Shown here piece after piece: positions 1 through 9,672 of a stretch of 64,000 nt of DNA (within the stretch, counting starts at the first letter, position 1; every line of letters starts with the position of its first letter). The DNA is from Corallochytrium limacisporum (Eukaryota; Opisthokonta), in NCBI GenBank assembly GCA_002811645.1, contig PDIP01000030.1, positions 32,514 to 96,513 of the forward strand, given 5' to 3'. The position numbers were made by a program, and so were the translations under genes. The notes beneath the pieces are model-generated. The model was not told the origin of the DNA. It worked only from the letters and a program-made list of their open reading frames with translations, and ran no database searches.

Positions 1-1162
1 ATAAATTAACCTACAATCAAGATTGAAAAAGATCCTCGGGAGTCAAGTTTTTCGGAGTTTTGACCCTGACATACCAGACAGAGGGTGGTACCACTATCGT
101 CGTGCTCAGGTTGCGTTCTCATGTGTGAGCGCCGTTTGAGTACGTCGTTCAGTCGCCCGGTGCACAGGTCTGCTTGAGAGTGGTGTGTGGTTGGGTCCCA
201 GTATTTGCCCATCCCGACTGCCAGAAAAGAATTTACTGTCACTGCGATTTCAGACTGTACTATGCACTCAAAGAGGCACTGCATGGAACAAAAGTACTGT
301 GAAAATTTTCTTCTCTGCTCACTGCAAAAATCACGCGATTTCAATTGATATAGAACATAACAGCTTCCCTGCGCCCAAGCAAAACATAAGAATGGAATGT
401 AACCCAATATCCTTATCGCCGCACCTCCTGCCCACGCAAGTTTCCGAATCAGGTACAGCAAACCTGCATTGTGAGCGCTCATATCCACACTCTTCCGTGC
501 ACGCAGGCGGTCTAGCGTTCCCTTGAATATGTGATTCCACAGTTCTCCACGCGCACACTATCCAGCCCCGACCGTGCGCTAAATTCTGAAGACCAGTGCG
601 AGTTGCTTGCTTGTCTCCTTTTGGGGGTGTCCGAAACTGCTACACTATGTGCCACTTTTGTATCTCATCAAAGCCCAGTCCGTTTTTTGCATTCGGGGTC
701 CGATCTGTCTTTCCTTTCTCTCCGCCATTTCCATCAGCGTGCTGTCGGTGTACTGGCGATCAGTGTACTGCGGTGTTCTCCATGTCCTGCTCGGTGGGGT
801 TTGTAGCGGTGGCCGGCCTTGGGCCGTGCCTGTGTTCCGTGTCCGTACAAACCGTCGCACCCGTCCCTACGTCCAAAGGAACAAGAAGAAAGACGCCTGG
901 TGCGGGAAGGCAGTGTTCACGGACGGCGGTCAATTTTCTCTGCCTGTTTCGTCTGTTTGTCTGCTTGTCGGTGCGTGGTTCTCGCCCCGCCCCCGGGGGG
1001 GGGGGGGGGAGTGGGCTGAGAGCGGCTACTTCCAAGAGGACAAAGCCAGCAGACCCCCTGTGCACTGACAACACTGATATAGCGTTCTTCCCGTACAGAA
1101 CGATCTTGTACCACCCCGATTGCTGCGGGCAGCACGTACGTGTGGTATGTTCAGTAGGAACC
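1..1162. other. 5' intergenic region upstream of the M20 peptidase gene
   Basis: I support no gene here. Short open frames exist on both strands, but none has a recognisable domain and the longest minus-strand one opens with GTG. An open frame runs from about position 596 into the peptidase gene, but its residues are low-complexity and Cys/Ser-rich, so I read it as untranslated leader or promoter. A homopolymer of 15 G, preceded by 5 C, lies 153 bases before the chosen start codon. Confidence 0.6.
995..1009 (+). repeat. poly(G) tract, 15 nt
   Basis: Fifteen consecutive G directly follow five C (990-994). The tract lies on the sense strand of the downstream M20 gene. Similar C-then-G tracts occur upstream of SEH1 and, on the minus strand, upstream of the gene at 23592-25142. 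The length may be imprecise because homopolymers are error-prone in sequencing. Confidence 0.9.
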
Positions 1163-2299
1163 ATGGACATTGACGTTCAGCAGTTCATGGACGAACTAAA
1201 GGAGTTGATTGAGATACCTTCCGCAACCAAGGACGTTGCCGCGTGTGAGAAAACCCTGGACTGGGTTGAGCAATACTTTGGGTCAACAGAGTATACGTAC
1301 TCAAGGCAGCGCGAGTATGATGATGCCAATCCAATCCTCTACGTGAAGCCCAAAAATTGGCGAGGAGATGAGGAAGTTGGTCCTCGGTGTCTGCTCCTTG
1401 TGCACCTGGATGTTGTGCCAATGGAGGCTGGGTACGCCATGAGTGAAAAGGATAACATTCTTTATGGTCGAGGCGTGTCAGATATGAAAGGGCCTGGCCT
1501 AATTCTCATGGACATCATGCGGCGCATGAAGAATCCAGAAATCCATCTTTTGGTCGTAACAGATGAGGAAACGGGTGGTAACATGGGTGCAAAGTGGTGT
1601 TTTGAGACACGAGAAAATGGTGGCCTGGGTTTGACATGTCGAATCTGTATTTGCCCTGATGGAGGTGATGGAGACAATGTAGTCATTGCTGAAAAGGGCG
1701 TATTGCGCGTCAACATCCGCGCCGAGGGCAAATCGGCCCACAGTGCATATCCGTGGCTCGGTGACAACGCAATCGACAAACTTATGGCTGCCTTGCGTCT
1801 GGTGGAAGGGATGTCGGACTTTAATCAGTACTCTGAGGATAACAAATGGTTTACTACGTTGCAGGTTACGAAGATTGCTGGCGGAACGGCCATAAATCAA
1901 GTTCCTGGCAGTGCATCCGCCGATTGCGACATTCGTTATACAGAGCAATGGACGGCCACGAGCCTGCGGGAGCACATCACCACGAAACTGAAGGAAGCAT
2001 TCGGTGATACCATCAAAGTATCGTCCATCTTTGAACAGCCCATGCTCAACATTGACAAGGAGTCGGTCTATGTTAAGATCGGATGCGACGTGATTCGGGA
2101 AATAGTTGGAAAAGAACCCGAACTCCTCAAAGGTAATGGCACTAGTGACGGACACTGGGCCCCGTTCCCGGTGATAATGACGAAACCGACGGGAGGTGGA
2201 TTGCACCAACACTCTGAGTGGGTAGATAAACTGTCGCTGCTGGGCAGCCATAAGGTGTTTGCAGAGATAATCAAACGGTACGTTGCCGTGGAACAATAG
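1163..2299 (+). CDS. M20-family metallopeptidase / deacylase (ArgE/DapE/dipeptidase type)
   Basis: This is a 378-residue di-zinc hydrolase of the M20 family, whose members remove acyl groups or cleave dipeptides. The full set of family motifs is visible: HLDVVP with metal ligands H81 and D83, the bridging Asp in SDMKG (D107), the catalytic Glu pair in DEETGG (E135/E136), an Asp in PDGGDGD, the dimerisation-lid motif GKSAHSAYP, and a C-terminal HQHSE. The start ATG at 1163 was chosen because family homology begins there; the open frame continues upstream but looks non-coding. The length fits compact bacterial DapE/ArgE-like enzymes better than the roughly 480-residue eukaryotic CNDP carnosinases. 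The substrate cannot be told from sequence. No mitochondrial or secretory signal is seen. It is convergent with the ACC-like gene, with 101 bases between the stop codons. Confidence 0.85.
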   Translation: MDIDVQQFMDELKELIEIPSATKDVAACEKTLDWVEQYFGSTEYTYSRQREYDDANPILYVKPKNWRGDEEVGPRCLLLVHLDVVPMEAGYAMSEKDNILYGRGVSDMKGPGLILMDIMRRMKNPEIHLLVVTDEETGGNMGAKWCFETRENGGLGLTCRICICPDGGDGDNVVIAEKGVLRVNIRAEGKSAHSAYPWLGDNAIDKLMAALRLVEGMSDFNQYSEDNKWFTTLQVTKIAGGTAINQVPGSASADCDIRYTEQWTATSLREHITTKLKEAFGDTIKVSSIFEQPMLNIDKESVYVKIGCDVIREIVGKEPELLKGNGTSDGHWAPFPVIMTKPTGGGLHQHSEWVDKLSLLGSHKVFAEIIKRYVAVEQ

Positions 2300-2400
2300 A
2301 CGCCGTACCAATCGTACTAAGACAACTAGTTCTTGTATTTCAGTTTTTGGGACTAGTCATTGTCACAAAGAGACATAAAGTGATATTGCAACTCATGGAC

Positions 2401-5400
2401 TCATGAATTGTCCCGTTCTTGCTGTGGCGCGTTCATCTCAGCAAAGAGATGGGACACCTCCTCGGCTGACAAGATAGACAGCAACTGGCCAATTATGTTC
2501 AGTGCAGTGTGCCTCTGGCCTCGTACCGCCTCCACGAGTTCACTCACGCGTTTATCCCTCTCGTGCTCTTCCAGACGGGCAATCAGGCGGCCCTGGCGTG
2601 ACTCCAGCCAGGTAGCAACCATCTTGTTGTCATCCCACATGGGAATAGGCTCCTCCTCAACCATCCTGAACTCCACGACCCACCGTCGCAGAATGACTTC
2701 GGCCTGACGCAGATCCATGCCAGGCGTCTCCGATCGCTGAATCCTTCGTTTGATCTGCAACTCAATGATGGCGCGTCGGAAATGCCAGTAGAAGAAGTGG
2801 CGGGCCTCAGCCCATGGTACTAAAGCAGACACCGCGTTCTTTTCATTCATACGTAGCGCCGTGTCGTGAAGGTCTGCAAAGGCCACTGCAGCCTGGCGAA
2901 TTCCCAGCTCTCGCTCGTGTTCCGGCGCATTGGGAGCAATTGTATCTGCCGTCCGCCTGCGCAGGGCATCGAAGTCGCGCTCCTTGAATTTAATTTGGAT
3001 GGTGTTCTCCGGTTCGAGGATACCACCGCGGCTAGTGGGATCAGCGAAGAGTGAGCTCATCTCCGGATTGATGGCGGGATCAACTACGACCCAGGCACCG
3101 CCCCTGAGATCGCTCTTTGGAGGGATGTACGATGCGACGGGGTTCTTGTAGTCCTTCAGCGCGTTCACAATGTCCACTGAATACTTCAGAACCTCATCAT
3201 ACATATCCCGCGTACCCCCAGCAAAGCCCTTCCAGTTCGCCATAATGAACAGGGGCAGGTTCTCCTTATCAAAATCACGAATGGCCTGGGCCATCTTAGA
3301 CGCTGAGGAGGCAAACAAAATCGATCCACTCATGTGGCTGACAATAACCTCAGAGTCGGGATTCGCAGGATCAGCAGGTAATTTGAACTCCACGGGCCGT
3401 TTTTCTACTGTTATGATAGCCACAGGGATGCCACCGAGGGTAGCACGGCCTACAATCACATTTTGCGCCCACCCGCTCATGATCTCTTGGAATGAGTACT
3501 TGTCGAACACACCAGAAACACGGTCCGCTTCGGGGATCATGGATCCAGGCCCGCTGTAGTCTCCGACGATGAGCTTGCGCGGGTCATACGGAACGTCGTC
3601 CTCCGGGACTTCGAAAGTCACGGGGCGGTTCACGGGGTCCAGCTCCAGATGCACAGGCGGCATCTGAGACGAGGTTAATGGAATATAGCTTAGCCAACGC
3701 AGCGCAGAAATGACAGCTTCGTAGTCATTCTGGGCAACTAGGGAAGTCACTCCGTTGGCTTCCATGATGTGTGTGCCGCCCAGTTGAGCATCGCTTGCGT
3801 AGGCATTGCGACCCAGCATGCGGTTCTGTTCCTTGGCAGCGGTCAGGATTATGTGACTGCCCTCAACCTGGATGACTCGCGATCCTAGACGAGCGAGATA
3901 TGCACCAATACCAATAGAGCGGCAACTGACAATGGTCAACGTAAAGCACTTTTTGTACGCCTCGGCCATGACCGCTGCAATTCGGGCACTGCCATGGAGG
4001 ACCTCGGCACCTAGCTGTTCGCTCTCCTTGCCGTAGATGCTAATGATTTTGTAGCGGTTCTCACCGTTTGCTTCAATAAGTTCCGCACGGACCTGATTCC
4101 GGCTGCTTAGCTGGGAGTAGTCATCTGGTGTGAGATACAGATAATCGATGCCTTCAGCAGGGTTCTGGCTATTGTTCCAACAGACACGGAAGGAGTTCAT
4201 CACATCCCTCGCCAGTCCAACCCTGGCACCACTGTTGGCTGCGAAGTAAATTACAGGTATTTCCCTTTCGATACTATAGTTTACAGCAGCGCGATAGAGC
4301 TCGTCCTCAGTTTCCGTGAAGGTACCGAGCTCGTAGGTTATGTCACTGCAGATGATAACCAGGTCCCGGCCCTGCGGGCAGTACGGCAAGTTCATGTGCA
4401 ATTTCCAGACAACGATGGAGCAGTTATTGGTGCCATGTTCGCGAGCAGTTTCACGCAGTTCCTGGTGATCATCCAGAATCATCTCTGTGGCATCTAGAAC
4501 ATTCATGGGCATGGTCACGGTGGTGTTGACTGGTGGTGCGCCACCGCCGCCCCACTGCTTCTCCAAAACCTTAAGATTTCGGTGGTAGCCGAACCATGTG
4601 TCCCTGACACCCTGACGAAACAGTTCGGGGATATCATACGCATAGGTTGTGCCACGGGATTGAGCCAGGAACCGCTTTGACTGCAAGATACCCTTGGTGT
4701 GGTAAGGTTCGATGGCAGAGTGACCATGTAAGGGGCCCTTCCTGCGACCGAGGCTCTCTAGGTAAATAATGCCTTTCTCCTCATCATACACTTCCTTGTA
4801 GACGTGAATCTCAAGTACATAACCGCTCTCGTTGTTTACAAAGAATCGAACACGCTTCTCCTGATCGTCAGGGCTGTCCCTGACGGACATACAAATTTCA
4901 GCTTTGAGAATACGCAGCTTCCACAGTCTTCGACCGTGGCGGATGATAAGTGCGCGCAGATCGGGCAGAATACTCTCTGGGTCCAGGATGACCGACGGCA
5001 CAAAGTTAAGGAAAAGATGATTGCCGTCCACTGCTGGAAATTCATTTCTGGAGATCGTCAGCTCTATCTCATCCATGGCTTCGACCATCATGCGCTCACC
5101 TTCACTGAAAAAGAATTCAACCGACGTGTTGCTGGAAATCAGATCGGCGTGGCGCACGATGCAACGCGCAAACAGACGACGATCGCGCAAACCTTCCTTA
5201 CTCACACTCTTCCTGCTCTTAGCGTCACCGTAGTATAGATGCAAACGGGGGTTGCTAGTGTTGATGAAGGACAGGTTATAGTTACTCAATCGACTAAGCT
5301 CGAGCTGGAACGCCAGTGCTGGCTCGATGTTCCGATATACCGTATCCTCTGCATAGTCGAGCCAGATGCGGAACGTAAAGTACGCAGGCATCTGCTCGTG

Positions 5401-8400
5401 TTCCAGTACCAAGAAAGTGACACGGCGGATGCCACGGCTCTGCAAAAGGGTTTTCTTGGACCTCACAAAGTCACCCAGGAGCTTTACTTTCTCGAGTTCG
5501 TTCTTCGGTTCCGGGTGGTTCGTCAATTTGACTCGGCGCAGAGCTACCACAATAGAGTTCACAAAGAGTTTTGGATCCAAGGACTCGTAGTCCTCCATTT
5601 CCTCAAAGCAATTGACGGCGCTGTTGAAGTTCACGACCACTTCATCCATAGTATCAAAGGCACAAAGACAGCCCCTGCGCTTGCGGGTGAGAGAAAACAT
5701 GCGGTCACCCTCAGCGGTGTTCCGCCCTCCATCACTGTCTCCGTACTTGGACCATGAACCTCGGCTTGAAGATGTCGAGGAGTTGCGTTTATGGCCCTTG
5801 AAATGACCATCTCTCTCTTTTCTCGATGTTAAATGGACCTCCTTTTCTTTCTTGGGTCCGAGGCGGGCCAACTCCTTCTGCTGGTCACGAATGAAGGGAT
5901 GGGACGGCGGCAGCATGTAGGCCCATTCTACCATCTTGTAGCCCACCTCGGGTGTCAAATGGTGTACACTGTGCAGAGTGTAGGCCGTGTATGCACGTCG
6001 TAAGTAGATCTCCATTGCCACCGTGCATAGCTTGAGATCTTTGTGGTAGAACAAATGACTCAGCACATCGAAGAGGGTTGTGGACTGCTTAACAAGCATT
6101 TCCAATCGGCTGCTACCTTCTTCGCCAAAGGCTTCCATGGCGCCCTTTAGATACATCTCGAGATCCATAAGACGGCGGTCGAAGCTTGGGCTGGAGGCAA
6201 TCAGAATGGCCTGTCGGGCTTTGAGTCCAACCATGGTGGAAGACTTGGAAGACAGATCAGCGAGGCGTTCCAAAAGAATCTTGATGTGTGGACTAAGGTT
6301 ATTAGAGTCGGTGGAAGTGAGAATGTCCAGCAGACGAATGGCGACAAGACTGCGCCATTTACTCTGATGATGTGCCCGAACTATACCAGTGGCGGTCTGG
6401 ATGTTCTCAGAATACTTTTCTCGCAGCAGGGCCATGACATCCTCGTTTGAGCGACTCGTCGAAGAGGTTACAAACCGATTGTGGCTTGAACGTACTTCGG
6501 GAAGGTTGCCGCGCCTTCGCTGGGCCTCGGACCACAGTTCCTCAACCTCTAGGTACTGAGTAAGGTAGGACGAAATTACAATCTTGTGATGTCCCTTCAG
6601 GCCATTACGGTACCGTTGAATAAGCTGAATGATCGGCTCCACGACAATGTAGAAGGCATCGTGCTCTGTCTTTTTCTCAATCTGGCGCGCGTAGCTATCA
6701 ATGCAGTCCGCGATTTGCTGTACCGGGAAGGTACAGAAAACGCTGCGCAAGGAAGCAGCGTAGGATTTGATAATGTCGTTGAGCTTCTTTTGGATGGAAG
6801 GAGCAATGCGACCACCCATAGCACCAACAACAGTCTGTAACTCAAGTAGCGGTAAACGTGGGTCGAGGAGGCACTTGTTCAGATGGTCAAGTGTTTCATC
6901 AATATACTCCTGGTAGACAGCTTCCGGGTACTCATAGCCATCAAAGATGTCCTTGATCGCATTTCGACAGTACTTGTACCTGTTCATTACTTTCTCATCT
7001 TCTCGCAGGGACAGGCTGAGCTCTAAAGGGAACGTTGTTTTGGTCAACACTGTCTCAGGTTGATGACTCTCCTCTTCGTCAAGTTCAATCTGCGCCAGAA
7101 CGTCACCGATGTCCACAACTGTACCCGGTGACCGGTGATGACGAAGAATACCACTGCCTGGAGCCTTCAGTGTGCTCCGCATCCGCATGGCCTCAATTTC
7201 CAGGAAAGGGTCTCCCACTGAGATCCGCTCTCCATCCTCCACCAAGTACCGCACAATCTTGCTCGGCATCTGCGCCCGACAGCATGAGGGATCGATGTCC
7301 CTATTGATCACCATGACCTTACCATCAACAGTGACGTGGACACAGTTTCCTTGCTCCTTGATGTAGCATACGTGACTGGTTTCCTTCATGATCATGAGCA
7401 TACCACCGTCATTTAGCATGTGGTACTGAATCTCAATGAATGAATCATTCAGACCCAAGACCATTCGATCTGCCGCACACTTTGTGACAGTGATGGGATA
7501 CAAGTGATGAATGGGCTCATCGTTCTCGATAATAAGGTTCACAGTTGTGTTCATGCGTAGATATTCCCAGCTGGCCATTTGACCACGTTGCATGCAACTA
7601 CCAAAGTAGTGGCTGCGCATGGTTATTTCCTTTTCGGCCAGGTGTGTGGCAGCTGCCACCAAGGCTAATGTCGGATCAGCCTTCTCTTCAGTTTCGTTCT
7701 TGCGCAGAGACAGAATGGTCTCATCCAGCCAGCCTAGAGTGACATTGTTCTGAATAAATGTCTTTGATTCCAAAAGGCTGCTGATAATCTCAGCAGTGCC
7801 CTGCATACCGTCCCGAGCACCAATTTCCCGCAGGGCTAAGACGAGGTTCCTCCGAGCTCGTTCTCGATTTTCACCCCACACAAAGATGTAGTTTTTGGAC
7901 ATGTCATCGGTGTCATCAAAAGTATTGCCCACAGTCAAGCGAGTGCCTAGCAGATCAAATGGACTCGATTCAGCAAAGCTTGGCAAGACAGACAGATTCT
8001 CTGGCCCTTCCAGAGTCATTCGGCAGAAGATAGCATGGCCATCCGCCCGTGCCTTCCGGAAAGCCTTGGGATCACCTGTACTTGGTTGGAACGGGATCTG
8101 CGACGTGCCCCAAGGGTCGGCATGATAAAGTAGACGAAGCTCCTTCATACGGTGAAGAGGGACACCCATAGCAATCTGCAGCTGCAGAGCTGGGAAGTTG
8201 ACGTGAGAGATCATTTCGTTCGCAGGATGCTCCGCCTGTAGTGCCGGGTGAACCCCTTGGAAATACGCTTTACCATCGCTGACAAGGAATGTGACCGAGC
8301 ACACCCCCTCAAAACGGGCCAGTCGCAATACTTTGCAGGCCATCTTCTCTACCTCATGTCGCAGTCGAACGCTGCGAAAGACTGCTGGGCTTTCTCCGAG

Positions 8401-9672
8401 GACTGTCTGCTGTCGGGATTGTGCACTGATATCTCGAGTGAAAATGCTGGCTACATTGTTGTAGTGGTCACAAGCCATCTGCAGCTCAATGAGCCGTGCA
8501 GCCTCATCATATGTCTCCAGGAACAAGTGACTACCCGGGTAGTCCAGTTCAATCTGATGATACAGCGATGCAAGGGCCTCCCCGTTGTCCACAACCATGT
8601 CGACACCCGGCAAGCAGCTGGGACCCTGTGCAAGGTAAACTCGCACTGGGTACTCGAGCTCTTGCGCCTGCCGCAGAGCGCTCTCTACGTCGCTAACTGC
8701 ACAATTATTGTACTGACTCCGCGATAACCAGTAGGGGTCTGCACGGTTAGTCTTCAAAGCACTGATACCATCGTCCGTATCCAGGCGGTACGGATCCGCA
8801 CTGCTGGGAGAGGTGGAGCCGTATGCACCCAAGAAGTCCACAACATCATTTGGCTTCACACGTGTACTGCTGCCACTCCAGGGCAACATGTCGATTCCCG
8901 CCCCTTGGGCAACCAATCGAGCAGTGATTGCATTCCCCAGAACCGCGAGTGTATGGTAGTGCGGCCCGAGGAAGGCAATCCCACTTTTGTGTAGCATTTC
9001 AGCGAGCTTAGGGTCCTCGCTTCCGTGTCCCCATCCGAGCCACACGGCATCTACATCGTGGTGCTCTGCGATATCAAGGATTACTTCCGCATTGGCGTAC
9101 GACTTCTGTTCTCCGCTGCTACTGGCAATGGGCACGTAGTGGTCTGCCATCTTTAGATGTTCTGAATTGCTGGCTATGTCCTCCGGCGTCGCGACTACCA
9201 CGAACTGCAAAGCTTTCTCTGTCGTAAACATTTCGTAGCTCCATTGTTTCAGCGAACGAATCGCCTTGGCTGCTGCTGTGCTGCTGTTGGCGATGAGGAT
9301 CCGACTCAATGGCCGGCGACCATCGAAGAGTTTCACAAATTCCGCCACAGAAGCCATCTTGGGTCTTTTCGTCTCCTCTTCCGGCAAAACAGCGCCTGCT
9401 TGAATGGAAGTACCTAAAATGCTGGGGTCTGTGTTAAAACTCTGCCTGGTTGATGTCTGCATTTGGCTAAAATTGGAGGTTGTACTCGAGATGAGAGGTG
9501 AGTAGCTGTAGATGGCTGAGCTATCCCGCTTACGCTGCGCTTCATTGGAAGACGGACCAGGTGTATCCACCCACTTCTCATCCTCATCGATCCTGCTGGT
9601 GCCTTGATCTGTAGTGCTCCTGCTGCCCCGGTTCCCGCCCGATGGGATGGCAATGGGCCTTGAGGGCTTCAT
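2401..9672 (-). CDS. acetyl-CoA-carboxylase-like multidomain protein, probable pseudoenzyme
   Basis: This is a single-exon frame of 2423 residues with the whole eukaryotic ACC architecture: biotin carboxylase (about 100-620), biotinyl carrier (about 780-860), a long central region and a carboxyltransferase domain (about 1690-2300). Canonical ACC makes malonyl-CoA for fatty-acid synthesis. Here the carrier motif reads EIEAMRMRS, so the biotin-accepting Lys is Arg830. In the carboxylase domain the ATP-binding Lys aligns with Tyr346, and the glycine-rich loop becomes GPSCLPG. The metal ligands align with Thr461, Gly473 and His475, and a catalytic Arg with Ala477. The carboxyltransferase half is better kept (AANSGARVG present), but conserved Arg residues align with His1893 and Lys2148. 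It should not carboxylate biotin. The first ATG is at 9672; six further in-frame codons upstream begin with TTG. The N-terminal 90 residues are Ser/Thr-rich and probably disordered. A true ACC must be encoded elsewhere if the organism makes fatty acids. Confidence 0.9.
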   Translation of the reverse strand: MKPSRPIAIPSGGNRGSRSTTDQGTSRIDEDEKWVDTPGPSSNEAQRKRDSSAIYSYSPLISSTTSNFSQMQTSTRQSFNTDPSILGTSIQAGAVLPEEETKRPKMASVAEFVKLFDGRRPLSRILIANSSTAAAKAIRSLKQWSYEMFTTEKALQFVVVATPEDIASNSEHLKMADHYVPIASSSGEQKSYANAEVILDIAEHHDVDAVWLGWGHGSEDPKLAEMLHKSGIAFLGPHYHTLAVLGNAITARLVAQGAGIDMLPWSGSSTRVKPNDVVDFLGAYGSTSPSSADPYRLDTDDGISALKTNRADPYWLSRSQYNNCAVSDVESALRQAQELEYPVRVYLAQGPSCLPGVDMVVDNGEALASLYHQIELDYPGSHLFLETYDEAARLIELQMACDHYNNVASIFTRDISAQSRQQTVLGESPAVFRSVRLRHEVEKMACKVLRLARFEGVCSVTFLVSDGKAYFQGVHPALQAEHPANEMISHVNFPALQLQIAMGVPLHRMKELRLLYHADPWGTSQIPFQPSTGDPKAFRKARADGHAIFCRMTLEGPENLSVLPSFAESSPFDLLGTRLTVGNTFDDTDDMSKNYIFVWGENRERARRNLVLALREIGARDGMQGTAEIISSLLESKTFIQNNVTLGWLDETILSLRKNETEEKADPTLALVAAATHLAEKEITMRSHYFGSCMQRGQMASWEYLRMNTTVNLIIENDEPIHHLYPITVTKCAADRMVLGLNDSFIEIQYHMLNDGGMLMIMKETSHVCYIKEQGNCVHVTVDGKVMVINRDIDPSCCRAQMPSKIVRYLVEDGERISVGDPFLEIEAMRMRSTLKAPGSGILRHHRSPGTVVDIGDVLAQIELDEEESHQPETVLTKTTFPLELSLSLREDEKVMNRYKYCRNAIKDIFDGYEYPEAVYQEYIDETLDHLNKCLLDPRLPLLELQTVVGAMGGRIAPSIQKKLNDIIKSYAASLRSVFCTFPVQQIADCIDSYARQIEKKTEHDAFYIVVEPIIQLIQRYRNGLKGHHKIVISSYLTQYLEVEELWSEAQRRRGNLPEVRSSHNRFVTSSTSRSNEDVMALLREKYSENIQTATGIVRAHHQSKWRSLVAIRLLDILTSTDSNNLSPHIKILLERLADLSSKSSTMVGLKARQAILIASSPSFDRRLMDLEMYLKGAMEAFGEEGSSRLEMLVKQSTTLFDVLSHLFYHKDLKLCTVAMEIYLRRAYTAYTLHSVHHLTPEVGYKMVEWAYMLPPSHPFIRDQQKELARLGPKKEKEVHLTSRKERDGHFKGHKRNSSTSSSRGSWSKYGDSDGGRNTAEGDRMFSLTRKRRGCLCAFDTMDEVVVNFNSAVNCFEEMEDYESLDPKLFVNSIVVALRRVKLTNHPEPKNELEKVKLLGDFVRSKKTLLQSRGIRRVTFLVLEHEQMPAYFTFRIWLDYAEDTVYRNIEPALAFQLELSRLSNYNLSFINTSNPRLHLYYGDAKSRKSVSKEGLRDRRLFARCIVRHADLISSNTSVEFFFSEGERMMVEAMDEIELTISRNEFPAVDGNHLFLNFVPSVILDPESILPDLRALIIRHGRRLWKLRILKAEICMSVRDSPDDQEKRVRFFVNNESGYVLEIHVYKEVYDEEKGIIYLESLGRRKGPLHGHSAIEPYHTKGILQSKRFLAQSRGTTYAYDIPELFRQGVRDTWFGYHRNLKVLEKQWGGGGAPPVNTTVTMPMNVLDATEMILDDHQELRETAREHGTNNCSIVVWKLHMNLPYCPQGRDLVIICSDITYELGTFTETEDELYRAAVNYSIEREIPVIYFAANSGARVGLARDVMNSFRVCWNNSQNPAEGIDYLYLTPDDYSQLSSRNQVRAELIEANGENRYKIISIYGKESEQLGAEVLHGSARIAAVMAEAYKKCFTLTIVSCRSIGIGAYLARLGSRVIQVEGSHIILTAAKEQNRMLGRNAYASDAQLGGTHIMEANGVTSLVAQNDYEAVISALRWLSYIPLTSSQMPPVHLELDPVNRPVTFEVPEDDVPYDPRKLIVGDYSGPGSMIPEADRVSGVFDKYSFQEIMSGWAQNVIVGRATLGGIPVAIITVEKRPVEFKLPADPANPDSEVIVSHMSGSILFASSASKMAQAIRDFDKENLPLFIMANWKGFAGGTRDMYDEVLKYSVDIVNALKDYKNPVASYIPPKSDLRGGAWVVVDPAINPEMSSLFADPTSRGGILEPENTIQIKFKERDFDALRRRTADTIAPNAPEHERELGIRQAAVAFADLHDTALRMNEKNAVSALVPWAEARHFFYWHFRRAIIELQIKRRIQRSETPGMDLRQAEVILRRWVVEFRMVEEEPIPMWDDNKMVATWLESRQGRLIARLEEHERDKRVSELVEAVRGQRHTALNIIGQLLSILSAEEVSHLFAEMNAPQQERDNS

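Noticed and set aside
6-488. 160-codon minus-strand open frame at the window start
   Set aside because: It opens with GTG, is rich in Cys and hydrophobic runs without pattern, has no family resemblance, and overlaps another open frame on the plus strand.
596-1162. N-terminal extension of the M20 peptidase frame
   Set aside because: The extension runs through the poly(G) tract as a glycine run and has no homology to the family, and a well-placed ATG with the normal N-terminus follows.
1499-2311. 270-codon minus-strand frame opposite the M20 gene
   Set aside because: It is the antisense of a gene with intact catalytic motifs and has no domain of its own.
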